NCBI GenBank assembly: GCA_037783545.1
Contig: JBBELK010000096.1
Coordinates: 1,798,001-1,862,000, forward strand
Direction: 5' to 3'
From: Henricia sp. BOLD:AAB3569
Lineage: Eukaryota > Echinodermata > Asteroidea > Spinulosida > Echinasteridae
DNA length: 64,000 bases
This document shows positions 1-11,658 of this stretch, one piece after another. A program made the translations under genes and the position numbers. Positions within the stretch are counted from its first letter, which is position 1. Each line of letters starts with the position of its first letter. Under the pieces are notes generated by a model that saw only the letters and a list, made by a program, of their open reading frames with translations, was not told the DNA's origin and made no database searches.

Positions 1-426
1 TTTGCACGCTCCAAACATTCTATATTGCGCACTTGTCCTAAAAAATTGACAGACTTTCGCCGGGAAATGGCAGAGAAATTTAAGAGTTTAGGGAAAACTG
101 GGTTGGGGCTTCCTGACTGCTCCCGCAAACCGTGGCTGTCTGTACACTCCTCTTTGGTGTACTCCTGACTCGTGCGCATGCTCAGTCCTTCGGACTGTCG
201 TTGACACGGCCCAGTTTGGGACGGGAATTTGGTCAAAGTGTGGTCCAAACGTCGGCAAATTTGGAGGTCGAAAAATTTTCCGACGAACTTCAAATTGTGC
301 ATGCTCCAAACACTCTATATTGCGCACTTGTCCTAAAAAATTGACAGACTTTCGCCGGGAAATGGCAGAGAAATTTCAGAGTTTAGGGAAAACTGGGTTG
401 GGGCTTCCTGACTGCTCCCGCAAACC

Positions 427-640
427 GTGGCTGTCTGTACACTCCTCTTTGGTGTACTCCTGACTCCTGCGCATGCTCAGTCCTTCGGACTGTCGTTGAC
501 ACGGCCCAGTTTGGGACGGGAATTTGGTCAAAGTGTGGTCCAAACGTCGGCAAATTGACAGACTTTCGCCGGGAAATGGCAGAGAAATTTCAGAGTTTAG
601 GGAAAACTGGGTTGGGGCTTCCTGACTGCTCCCGCAAACC
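427..640 (+). repeat. Representative 214-bp deleted monomer
   Basis: This monomer joins CGTCGGCAAATT directly to GACAGACTTTCGCC, losing 81 bp of the full monomer between two AAATT tracts. The identical junction is seen in monomers starting at 936, 3925, 5437, 5946, 10943, 15142, 18750, 19968, 21776, 21990 and 23207. In the right array it occurs once, at 36874. The shared junction implies a single founding deletion spread by array turnover. Confidence 0.92.
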
Positions 641-1444
641 GTGGCTGTCTGTACACTCCTCTTTGGTGTACTCCTGACTCGTGCGCATGCTCAGTCCTTC
701 GGACTGTCGTTGACACGGCCCAGTTTGGGACGGGAATTTGGTCAAAGTGTGGTCCAAACGTCGGCAAATTTGGAGGTCGAACAATTTTCCGACGAACTTC
801 AAATTGTGCATGCTCCAAACACTCTATATTGCGCACTTGTCCTAAAAAATTGACAGACTTTCGCCGGGAAATGGCAGAGAAATTTCAGAGATTAGGGAAA
901 ACTGGGTTGGGGCTTCCTGACTGCTCCCGCAAACCGTGGCTGTCTGTACACTCCTCTTTGGTGTACTCCTGACTCGTGCGCATGCTCAGTCCTTCGGACT
1001 GTCGTTGACACGGCCCAGTTTGGGACGGGAATTTGGTCAAAGTGTGGTCCAAACGTCGGCAAATTGACAGACTTTCGCCGGGAAATGGCAGAGAAATTTC
1101 AGAGTTTAGGGAAAACTGGGTTGGGGCTTCCTGACTGCTCCCGCAAACCGTGGCTGTCTGTACACTCCTCTTTGGTGTACTCCTGACTCGTGCGCATGCT
1201 CAGTCCTTCGGACTGTCGTTGACACGGCCCAGTTTGGGACGGGAATTTGGTCAAAGTGTGGTCCAAACGTCGGCAAATTTGGAGGTCGAACAATTTTCCG
1301 ACGAACTTCAAATTTTGCATGCTCCAAACACTCTATATTGCGCACTTGTCCTAAAAAATTGACAGACTTTCGCCGGGAAATGGCAGAGAAATTTCAGAGT
1401 TTAGGGAACACTGGGTTGGGGCTTCCTGACTGCTCCCGAAAACC

Positions 1445-1858
1445 GTGGCTGTCTGTACACTCCTCTTTGGTGTACTCCTGACTCGTGCGCATGCTTAGTC
1501 CTTCGGACTGTCGTTGACACGGCCCAGTTTGGGACGGGAATTTGGTCAAAGTGTGGTCCAAAAAATTGGCAGACTTTCGCCGGGAAATGGCAGAGAAATT
1601 TAACAGTTTAGGGAAAACTGGGTTGGGGCTTCCTGACTGCTCCCGCAAACCGTGGCTGTCTGTACACTCCTCTTTGGTGTACTCCTGACTCTTGCGCATG
1701 CTTAGTCCTTCGGACTGTCGTTGACACGGCCCAGTTTGGGACGGGAATTTGGTCAAAGTGTGGTCCAAAAAATTGACAGACTTTCGCCGGAAAATGGAAG
1801 AGAAATTTCAGAGTTTAGGGAAAACTGGGTTGGGGCTTCCTGACTGCTCCCGCAAACC
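1445..1858 (+). repeat. Representative tandem pair of 207-bp deleted monomers
   Basis: Two consecutive monomers each join GTGTGGTCCAAA to AAATTG, losing 88 bp. The first ends in TTGGCAGAC and the second in TTGACAGAC. The second usually carries CTCTTGCGCATGCTTAG where most monomers have CTCGTGCGCATGCTCAG. The pair recurs at 4433, 6455, 7754, 8758, 11954, 12958, 16448, 17452, 19259, 20477, 22499 and 23716. Only two single 207-bp monomers are seen (11452 and 15651). The pair behaves as a unit of inheritance inside the higher-order repeats and is absent from the array right of the LINE. Confidence 0.92.
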
Positions 1859-2153
1859 GTGGCTGTCTGTACACTCCTCTTTGGTGTACTCCTGACTCGT
1901 GCGCATGCTCAGTCCTTCGGACTGTCATTGACACGGCCCAGTTTGGGACGGGAATTTGGTCAAAGTGTGGTCCAAACGTCGGCAAATTTGGAGGTCGAAA
2001 GATTTTCCGACGAACTTCAATATTTGCATGCTCCAAACACTCGATATTGCGCACTTGTCCTAAAAAATTGACAGACTTTCGCCGGGAAATGGCAGAGAAA
2101 TTTCAGAGTTTAGGGAAAACTGGGTTGGGGCTTCCTGACTGCTCCCGCAAACC

Positions 2154-2448
2154 GTGGCTGTCTGTACACTCCTCTTTGGTGTACTCCTGACTCGTGCGCA
2201 TGCTCAGTCCTTCGGACTGTCGTTGACACGGCCCAGTTTGGGACGGGAATTTGGTCAAAGTGTGGTCCAAACGTCGGCAAATTTGGAGGTCGAAAAATTT
2301 TCCGACGAACTTCAAATTTTGCATGCTCCAAACACTCTATATTGCGCACTTGTCCTAAAAAATGTAGAGACTTTCGCCGGGAAATGGCAGAGAATTTTCA
2401 GAGTTTAGGGAAAACTGGGTTGGGGCTTCCTGACTGCTCCCGCAAACC
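2154..2448 (+). repeat. Representative full-length satellite monomer (295 bp)
   Basis: This is one complete monomer in the phase starting at GTGGCTGTCTG. Landmarks in order are GTGGCTGTCTG, the dyad CAGTCCTTCGGACTG, GTTTGGGACGGGAATTTGG, the A/T-rich near-palindrome around GGTCGAAAAATTTTCCGAC, GCATGCTCCAAACACTC, CTATATTGCGCACTTG, TTCGCCGGGAAATGG and CCGCAAACC. Because 295 is 3n+1, any reading frame shifts at each monomer boundary. The short frames on both strands are therefore not continuous across the array. Confidence 0.95.
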
Positions 2449-5010
2449 GTGGCTGTCTGTACACTCCTCTTTGGTGTACTCCTGACTCGTGCGCATGCTC
2501 AGTCCTTCGGACTGTCATTGACACGGCCCAGTTTGGGACGGGAATTTGGTCAAAGTGTGGTCCAAACGTCGGCAAATTTGGAGGTCGAAAAATTTTCCGA
2601 CGAACTTCAAAATTTGCATGCTCCAAACATTCTATATTGCGCACTTGTCCTAAAAAATTGACAGACTTTCGCCGGGAAATGGCAGAGAAATTTCAGAGTT
2701 TAGGTAAAACTGGGTTGGGGCTTCCTGACTGCTCCCGCAAACCGTGGCTGTCTGTACACTCCTCTTTGGTGTACTCCTGACTCGTGCGCATGCTCAGTCC
2801 TTCGGACTGTCGTTGACACGGCCCAGTTTGGGACGGGAATTTGGTCAAAGTGTGGTCCAAACGTCGGCAAATTTGGAGGTCGAACAATTTTCCGACGAAC
2901 TTCAAATTTTGCATGCTCCAAACACTCTATATTGCGCACTTGTCCTAAAAAATTGACAGACTTTCGCCGGGAAATGGCAGAGAAATTTCAGAGTTTAGGG
3001 AAAACTGGGTTGGGGCTTCCTGACTGCTCCCGCAAACCGTGGCTGTCTGTACACTCCTCTTTGGTGTACTCCTGACTCGTGCGCATGCTCAGTCCTTCGG
3101 ACTGTCGTTGACACGGCCCAGTTTGGGACGGGAATTTTGTCAAAGTGTGGTCCAAACGTCGGCAAATTTGGAGGTCGAAAAATTTTACCGACGAACTTCA
3201 AATTTTGCATGCTCCAAACACTCTATATTGCGCACTTGTCCTAAAAAATTGACAGACTTTCGCCGGGAAATGGCAGAGAAATTTCAGAGTTTAGGGAAAA
3301 CTGGGTTGGGGCTTCCTGACTGCTCCCGCAAACCGTGGCTGTCTCTACACTCCTCTTTGGTGTACTCCTGACTCGTGCGCATGCTCAGTCCTTCGGACTG
3401 TCGTTGACACGGCCCAGTTTGGGACGGGAATTTGGTCAAAGTGTGGTCCAAACGTCGGCAAATTTGGAGGTCGAAAAATTTTCCGACGAACTTCAAATTT
3501 TGCATGCTCCAAACACTCTATATTGCGCACTTGTCCTAAAAAATGTACAGACTTTCGCCGGGAAATGGCAGAGAAATTTCAGAGTTTAGGGAAAACTGGG
3601 TTGGGGCTTCCTGACTGCTCCCGCAAACCGTGGCTGTCTGTACACTCCTCTTTGGTGTACTCCTGACTCGTGCGCATGCTCAGTCCTTCGGACTGTCGTT
3701 GACACGGCCCAGTTTGGGACGGGAATTTGGTCAAAGTGTGGTCCAAACGTCGGCAAATTTGGAGGTCGAAAAATTTTCCGACGAACTTCAAATTTTGCAT
3801 GCTCCAAACACTCTATATTGCGCACTTGTCCTAAAAAATGTACAGACTTTCGCCGGGAAATGGCAGAGAAATTTCAGAGTTTAGGAAAACTGGGTTGGGG
3901 CTTCCTGACTGCTCCCGCAAACCGTGGCTGTCTGTACACTCCTCTTTGGTGTACTCCTGACTCGTGCGCATGCTCAGTCCTTCGGACTGTCGTTGACACG
4001 GCCCAGTTTGGGACGGGAATTTGGTCAAAGTGTGGTCCAAACGTCGGCAAATTGACAGACTTTCGCCGGGAAATGGCAGAGAAATTTCAGAGTTTAGGGA
4101 AAACTGGGTTGGGGCTTCCTGACTGCTCCCGCAAACCGTGGCTGTCTGTACACTCCTCTTTGGTGTACTCCTGACTCGTGCGCATGCTCAGTCCTTCGGA
4201 CTGTCGTTGACACGGCCCAGTTTGGGACGGGAATTTGGTCAAAGTGTGGTCCAAACGTTGGCAAATTTGGAGGTCGAAAAATTTTCCGACGAACTTCAAA
4301 TTTTGCATGCTCCAAACACTCTATATTGCGCACTTGTCCTAAAAAATTGACAGACTTTCGCCGGGAAATGGCAGAGAAATTTCAGAGTTTAGGGAAAACT
4401 GGGTTGGGGCTTCCTGACTGCTCCCGCAAACCGTGGCTGTCTGTACACTCCTCTTTGGTGTACTCCTGACTCGTGCGCATGCTTAGTCCTTCGGACTGTC
4501 GTTGACACGGCCCAGTTTGGGACGGGAATTTGGTCAAAGTGTGGTCCAAAAAATTGGCAGACTTTCGCCGGGAAATGGCAGAGAAATTTAAGAGTTTAGG
4601 GAAAACTGGGTTGGGGCTTCCTGACTGCTCCCGCAAACCGTGGCTGTCTGTACACTCCTCTTTGGTGTACTCCTGACTCTTGCGCATGCTTAGTCCTTCG
4701 GCCTGTCGTTGACACGGCCCAGTTTGGGACGGGAATTTGGTCAAAGTGTGGTCCAAACAATTGACAGACTTTCGCCGGGAAATGGCAGAGAAATTTCAGA
4801 GTTTAGGGAAAACTGGGTTGGGGCTTCCTGACTGCTCCCGCAAACCGTGGCTGTCTGTACACTCCTCTTTGGTGTACTCCTGACTCGTGCGCATGCTCAG
4901 TCCTTCGGACTGTCGTTGACACGGCCCAGTTTGGGACGGGAATTTGGTCAAAGTGTGGTCCAAACGTCCGCAAATTTGGAGGTCGAAACATTTTCCGACG
5001 AACTTCAAAT

Positions 5011-7410
5011 TTTGCACGCTCCAAACATTCTATATTGCGCACTTGTCCTAAAAAATTGACAGACTTTCGCCGGGAAATGGCAGAGAAATTTAAGAGTTTA
5101 GGGAAAACTGGGTTGGGGCTTCCTGACTGCTCCCGCAAACCGTGGCTGTCTGTACACTCCTCTTTGGTGTACTCCTGACTCGTGCGCATGCTCAGTCCTT
5201 CGGACTGTCGTTGACACGGCCCAGTTTGGGACGGGAATTTGGTCAAAGTGTGGTCCAAACGTCGGCAAATTTGGAGGTCGAAAAATTTTCCGACGAACTT
5301 CAAATTGTGCATGCTCCAAACACTCTATATTGCGCACTTGTCCTAAAAAATTGACAGACTTTCGCCGGGAAATGGCAGAGAAATTTCAGAGTTTAGGGAA
5401 AACTGGGTTGGGGCTTCCTGACTGCTCCCGCAAACCGTGGCTGTCTGTACACTCCTCTTTGGTGTACTCCTGACTCGTGCGCATGCTCAGTCCTTCGGAC
5501 TGTCGTTGACACGGCCCAGTTTGGGACGGGAATTTGGTCAAAGTGTGGTCCAAACGTCGGCAAATTGACAGACTTTCGCCGGGAAATGGCAGAGAAATTT
5601 CAGAGTTTAGGGAAAACTGGGTTGGGGCTTCCTGACTGCTCCCGCAAACCGTGGCTGTCTGTACACTCCTCTTTGGTGTACTCCTGACTCGTGCGCATGC
5701 TCAGTCCTTCGGACTGTCGTTGACACGGCCCAGTTTGGGACGGGAATTTGGTCAAAGTGTGGTCCAAACGTCGGCAAATTTGGAGGTCGAACAATTTTCC
5801 GACGAACTTCAAATTGTGCATGCTCCAAACACTCTATATTGCGCACTTGTCCTAAAAAATTGACAGACTTTCGCCGGGAAATGGCAGAGAAATTTCAGAG
5901 ATTAGGGAAAACTGGGTTGGGGCTTCCTGACTGCTCCCGCAAACCGTGGCTGTCTGTACACTCCTCTTCGGTGTACTCCTGACTCGTGCGCATGCTCAGT
6001 CCTTCGGACTGTCGTTGACACGGCCCAGTTTGGGACGGGAATTTGGTCAAAGTGTGGTCCAAACGTCGGCAAATTGACAGACTTTCGCCGGGAAATGGCA
6101 GAGAAATTTCAGAGTTTAGGGAAAACTGGGTTGGGGCTTCCTGACTGCTCCCGCAAACCGTGGCTGTCTGTACACTCCTCTTTGGTGTACTCCTGACTCG
6201 TGCGCATGCTCAGTCCTTCGGACTGTCGTTGACACGGCCCAGTTTGGGACGGGAATTTGGTCAAAGTGTGGTCCAAACGTCGGCAAATTTGGAGGTCGAA
6301 CAATTTTCCGACGAACTTCAAATTTTGCATGCTCCAAACACTCTATATTGCGCACTTGTCCTAAAAAATTGACAGACTTTCGCCGGGAAATGGCAGAGAA
6401 ATTTCAGAGTTTAGGGAACACTGGGTTGGGGCTTCCTGACTGCTCCCGAAAACCGTGGCTGTCTGTACACTCCTCTTTGGTGTACTCCTGACTCGTGCGC
6501 ATGCTTAGTCCTTCGGACTGTCGTTGACACGGCCCAGTTTGGGACGGGAATTTGGTCAAAGTGTGGTCCAAAAAATTGGCAGACTTTCGCCGGGAAATGG
6601 CAGAGAAATTTAACAGTTTAGGGAAAACTGGGTTGGGGCTTCCTGACTGCTCCCGCAAACCGTGGCTGTCTGTACACTCCTCTTTGGTGTACTCCTGACT
6701 CTTGCGCATGCTTAGTCCTTCGGACTGTCGTTGACACGGCCCAGTTTGGGACGGGAATTTGGTCAAAGTGTGGTCCAAAAAATTGACAGACTTTCGCCGG
6801 GAAATGGCAGAGAAATTTCAGAGTTTAGGGAAAACTGGGTTGGGGCTTCCTGACTGCTCCCGCAAACCGTGGCTGTCTGTACACTCCTCTTTGGTGTACT
6901 CCTGACTCGTGCGCATGCTCAGTCCTTCGGACTGTCATTGACACGGCCCAGTTTGGGACGGGAATTTGGTCAAAGTGTGGTCCAAACGTCGGCAAATTTG
7001 GAGGTCGAAAGATTTTCCGACGAACTTCAATATTTGCATGCTCCAAACACTCGATATTGCGCACTTGTCCTAAAAAATTGACAGACTTTCGCCGGGAAAT
7101 GGCAGAGAAATTTCAGAGTTTAGGGAAAACTGGGTTGGGGCTTCCTGACTGCTCCCGCAAACCGTGGCTGTCTGTACACTCCTCTTTGGTGTACTCCTGA
7201 CTCGTGCGCATGCTCAGTCCTTCGGACTGTCGTTGACACGGCCCAGTTTGGGACGGGAATTTGGTCAAAGTGTGGTCCAAACGTCGGCAAATTTGGAGGT
7301 CGAAAAATTTTCCGATGAACTTCAAATTTTGCATGCTCCAAACACTCTATATTGCGCACTTGTCCTAAAAAATGTACAGACTTTCGCCGGGAAATGGCAG
7401 AGAATTTTCA
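5011..7410 (+). repeat. Duplicated block, copy 2 (offset 5010 bp)
   Basis: This is the second copy of the block at 1-2400, with the same order of full, 214-bp and 207-bp monomers and the same private variants (AGATTAGGG near 5900, GGGAACACTGGG near 6420, CACTCGATATTGC near 7050). After about 7410 the two regions take different monomer types, which marks the duplication end. Confidence 0.85.
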
Positions 7411-7458
7411 GAGTTTAGGGAAAACTGGGTTGGGGCTTCCTGACTGCTCCCGCAAACC

Positions 7459-10400
7459 GTGGCTGTCTGTACACTCCTCTTTGGTGTACTCCTGACTCGT
7501 GCGCATGCTCAGTCCTTCGGACTGTCGTTGACACGGCCCAGTTTGGGACGGGAATTTGGTCAAAGTGTGGTCCAAACGTCAGCAAATTTGGAGGTCGAAA
7601 CATTTTCCGACGAACTTCAAATTTTGCACGCTCCAAACATTCTATATTGCGCACTTGTCCTAAAAAATTGACAGACTTTCGCCGGGAAATGGCAGAGAAA
7701 TTTCAGAGTTTAGGGAAAACTGGGTTGGGGCTTCCTGACTGCTCCCGCAAACCGTGGCTGTCTGTACACTCCTCTTTGGTGTACTCCTGACTCGTGCGCA
7801 TGCTTAGTCCTTCGGACTGTCGTTGACACGGCCCAGTTTGGGACGGGAATTTGGTCAAAGTGTGGTCCAAAAAATTGGCAGACTTTCGCCGGGAAATGGC
7901 AGAGAAATTTAAGAGTTTAGGGAAAACTGGGTTGGGGCTTCCTGACTGCTCCCGCAAACCGTGGCTGTCTGTACACTCCTCTTTGGTGTACTCCTGACTC
8001 TTGCGCATGCTTAGTCCTTCGGACTGTCGTTGACACGGCCCAGTTTGGGACGGGAATTTGGTCAAAGTGTGGTCCAAAAAATTGACAGACTTTCGCCGGA
8101 AAATGGCAGAGAAATTTCAGAGTTTAGGGAAAACTGGGTTGGGGCTTCCTGACTGCTCCCGCAAACCGTGGCTGTCTGTACACTCCTCTTTGGTGTACTC
8201 CTGACTCGTGCGCATGCTCAGTCCTTCGGACTGTCATTGACACGGCCCAGTTTGGGACGGGAATTTGGTCAAAGTGTGTTCCAAACGTCGGCAAATTTGG
8301 AGGTCGAAAAATTTTCCGACGAACTTCAAATTTGGCATGCTCCAAACACTCTATATTGCGCACTTGTCCTAAAAAATGTACAGACTTTCGCCGGGAAATG
8401 GCAGAGAAATTTCAGAGTTTAGGGAAAACTGGGTTGGGGCTTCCTGACTGCTCCCGCAAACCGTGGCTGTCTGTACACTCCTCTTTGGTGTACTCCTGAC
8501 TCGTGCGCATGCTCAGTCCTTCGGACTGTCGTTGACACGGCCCAGTTTGGGACGGGAATTTGGTCAAAGTGTGGTCCAAACGTCGGCAAATTTGGAGGTC
8601 GAAACATTTTCCGACGAACTTCAAATTTTGCACGCTCCAAACATTCTATATTGCGCACTTGTCCTAAAAAATTGACAGACTTTCGCCGGGAAATGGCAGA
8701 GAAATTTCAGAGTTGAGGGAAAACTGGGTTGGGGCTTCCTGACTGCTCCCGCAAACCGTGGCTGTCTGTACACTCCTCTTTGGTGTACTCCTGACTCGTG
8801 CGCATGCTTAGTCCTTCGGACTGTCGTTGACACGGCCCAGTTTGGGACGGGAATTTGGTCAAAGTGTGGTCCAAAAAATTGGCAGACTTTCGCCGGGAAA
8901 TGGCAGAGAAATTTAAGAGTTTAGGGAAAACTGGGTTGGGGCTTCCTGACTGCTCCCGCAAACCGTGGCTGTCTGTACACTCCTTCTTTGGTGTACTCCT
9001 GACTCTTGCGCATGCTTAGTCCTTCGGACTGTCGTTGACACGGCCCAGTTTGGGACGGGAATTTGGTCAAAGTGTGGTCCAAAAAATTGACAGACTTTCG
9101 CCGGGAAATGGCAGAGAAATTTCAGAGTTTAGGGAAAACTGGGTTGGGGCTTCCTGACTGCTCCCGCAAACCGTGGCTGTCTGTACACTCCTCTTTGGTG
9201 TACTCCTGACTCGTGCGCATGCTCAGTCCTTCGGACTGTCATTGACACGGCCCAGTTTGGGACGGGAATTTGGTCAAAGTGTGGTCCAAACGTCGGCAAA
9301 TTTGGAGGTCGAAATATTTTCCGACGAACTTCAAAATTTGCATGCTCCAAACACTCTATATTGCGCACTTGTCCTAAAAAATTGACAGACTTTCGCCGGG
9401 AAATGGCAGAGAAATTTCAGAGTTTAGGGAAAACTGGGTTGGGGCTTCCTGACTGCTCCCGCAAACCGTGGCTGTCTGTACACTCCTCTTTGGTGTACTC
9501 CTGACTCGTGCGCATGCTCAGTCCTTCGGACTGTCATTGACACGGCCCAGTTTGGGACGGGAATTTGGTCAAAGTGTGGTCCAAACGTCGGCAAATTTGG
9601 AGGTCGAAAAATTTTCCGACGAACTTCAAAATTTGCATGCTCCAAACACTCTATATTGCGCACTTGTCCTAAAAAATGTACAGACTTTCGCCGGGAAATG
9701 GCAGAGAAATTTCAGAGTTTAGGGAAAACTGGGTTGGGGCTTCCTGACTGCTCCCGCAAACCGTGGCTGTCTGTACACTCCTCTTTGGTGTACTCCTGAC
9801 TCGTGCGCATGCTCAGTCCTTCGGACTGTCGTTGACACGGCCCAGTTTGGGACGGGAATTTGGTCAAAGTGTGGTCCAAACGTCGGCAAATTTGGAGGTC
9901 GAAACATTTTCCGACGAACTTCAAAATTTGCATGCTCCAAACACTCTATATTGCGCACTTGTCCTAAAAAATTGACAGACTTTCGCCGGGAAATGGCAGA
10001 GAAATTTCAGAGTTTAGGGAAAACTGGGTTGGGGCTTCCTGACTGCTCCCGCAAACCGTGGCTGTCTGTACACTCCTCTTTGGTGTACTCCTGACTCGTG
10101 CGCATGCTCAGTCCTTCGGACTGTCATTGACACGGCCCAGTTTGGGACGGGAATTTGGTCAAAGTGTGGTCCAAACGTCGGCAAATTTGGAGGTCGAAAA
10201 ATTTTCCGACGAACTTCAAAATTTGCATGCTCCAAACACTCTATATTGCGCACTTGTCCTAAAAAATGTACAGACTTTCGCCGGGAAATGGCAGAGAAAT
10301 TTCAGAGTTTAGGGAAAACTGGGTTGGGGCTTCCTGACTGCTCCCGCAAACCGTGGCTGTCTGTACACTCCTCTTTGGTGTACTCCTGACTCGTGCGCAT

Positions 10401-11658
10401 GCTCAGTCCTTCGGACTGTCGTTGACACGGCCCAGTTTGGGACGGGAATTTGGTCAAAGTGTGGTCCAAACGTCGGCAAATTTGGAGGTCGAAACATTTT
10501 CCGACGAACTTCAAATTTTGCACGCTCCAAACATTCTATATTGCGCACTTGTCCTAAAAAATTGACAGACTTTCGCCGGGAAATGGCAGAGAAATTTCAG
10601 AGTTTAGGGAAAACTGGGTTGGGGCTTCCTGACTGCTCCCGCAAACCGTGGCTGTCTGTACACTCCTCTTTGGTGTACTCCTGACTCGTGCGCATGCTCA
10701 GTCCTTCGGACTGTCGTTGACACGGCCCAGTTTGGGACGGGAATTTGGTCAAAGTGTGGTCCAAACGTCGGCAAATTTGGAGGTCGAAAAATTTTCCGAC
10801 GAACTTCAAATTGTGCATGCTCCAAACACTCTATATTGCGCACTTGTCCTAAAAAATTGACAGACTTTCGCCGGGAAATGGCAGAGAAATTTCAGAGTTT
10901 AGGGAAAACTGGGTTGGGGCTTTCTGACTGCTCCCGCAAACCGTGGCTGTCTGTACACTCCTCTTTGGTGTACTCCTGACTCGTGCGCATGCTCAGTCCT
11001 TCGGACTGTTGTTGACACGGCCCAGTTTGGGACGGGAATTTGGTCAAAGTGTGGTCCAAACGTCGGCAAATTGACAGACTTTCGCCGGGAAATGGCAGAG
11101 AAATTTCAGAGTTTAGGGAAAACTGGGTTGGGGCTTCCTGACTGCTCCCGCAAACCGTGGCTGTCTGTACACTCCTCTTTGGTGTACTCCTGACTCGTGC
11201 GCATGCTCAGACCTTCGGACTGTCGTTGACACGGCCCAGTTTAGGACGGGAATTTGGTCAAAGTGTGGTCCAAACGTCGGCAAATTTGGAGGTCGAAAAA
11301 TTTTCCGACGAACTTCAAATTTTGCATGCTCCAAACACTCTATATTGCGCACTTGTCTTAAAAAATTGACAGACTTTCGCCGGGAAATGGCAGATAAATT
11401 TCAGAGTTTAGGGAAAACTGGGTTGGGGCTTCCTGACTGCTCCCGCAAACCGTGGCTGTCTGTACACTCCTCTTTGGTGTACTCCTGACTCGTGCGCATG
11501 CTTAGTCCTTCGGACTGTCGTTGACACGGCCCAGTTTGGGACGGGAATTTGGTCAAAGTGTGGTCCAAAAAATTGGCAGACTTTCGCCGGGAAATGGCAG
11601 AGAAATTTAAGAGTTTAGGGAAAACTGGGTTGGGGCTTCCTGACTGCTCCCGCAAACC
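7459..11658 (+). repeat. Higher-order repeat, 16 monomers (4200 bp), copy A
   Basis: The order of monomers is F-s-s-F-F-s-s-F-F-F-F-F-F-S-F-s (F 295 bp, S 214 bp, s 207 bp). The lengths sum to 4200 bp, including one 208-bp monomer with an extra T near 8983. The block is followed directly by copy B with the same order and the same rare variants. Examples are GTGTGTTCC and AATTTGGCATGC in the fourth monomer, CTTTCTGACTGC and CTGTTGTTGAC in the 214-bp monomer, and CTCAGACCTTCGG in the next. Confidence 0.88.

Larger units (their letters stand above)
1..2400 (+). repeat. Duplicated block, copy 1 (offset 5010 bp)
   Basis: Monomer order and private variants here match 5011-7410: 509, 509, 709 and 295 bp between successive full-length anchors. 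Shared variants include GAACAATTTTCC in two successive full-length monomers, AGATTAGGG, GGGAACACTGGG and CACTCGATATTGC. A few substitutions separate the copies. The left limit is cut by the window edge, so the true block may be longer. Confidence 0.85.

Noticed and set aside
2154-2448. CENP-B box in the monomer
   Set aside because: The pieces TTCG and CGGGA occur, but nowhere in the order and spacing NTTCGNNNNANNCGGGN on either strand of the common monomer.
2154-2448. tRNA-like pol III boxes (TGGCAGAGAAA as box A, GGTCGAAAC as box B), suggesting a SINE origin
   Set aside because: Each matches only approximately. The nearest A-to-B spacing in the right order is around 200 bp, far from the usual spacing, and no tRNA-like fold is visible.
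2154-2448. Bacterial-type promoter (TTGACA with TATATT)
   Set aside because: TTGACA and TATATT occur in the monomer but not at 17-bp spacing, and the context is eukaryotic satellite.
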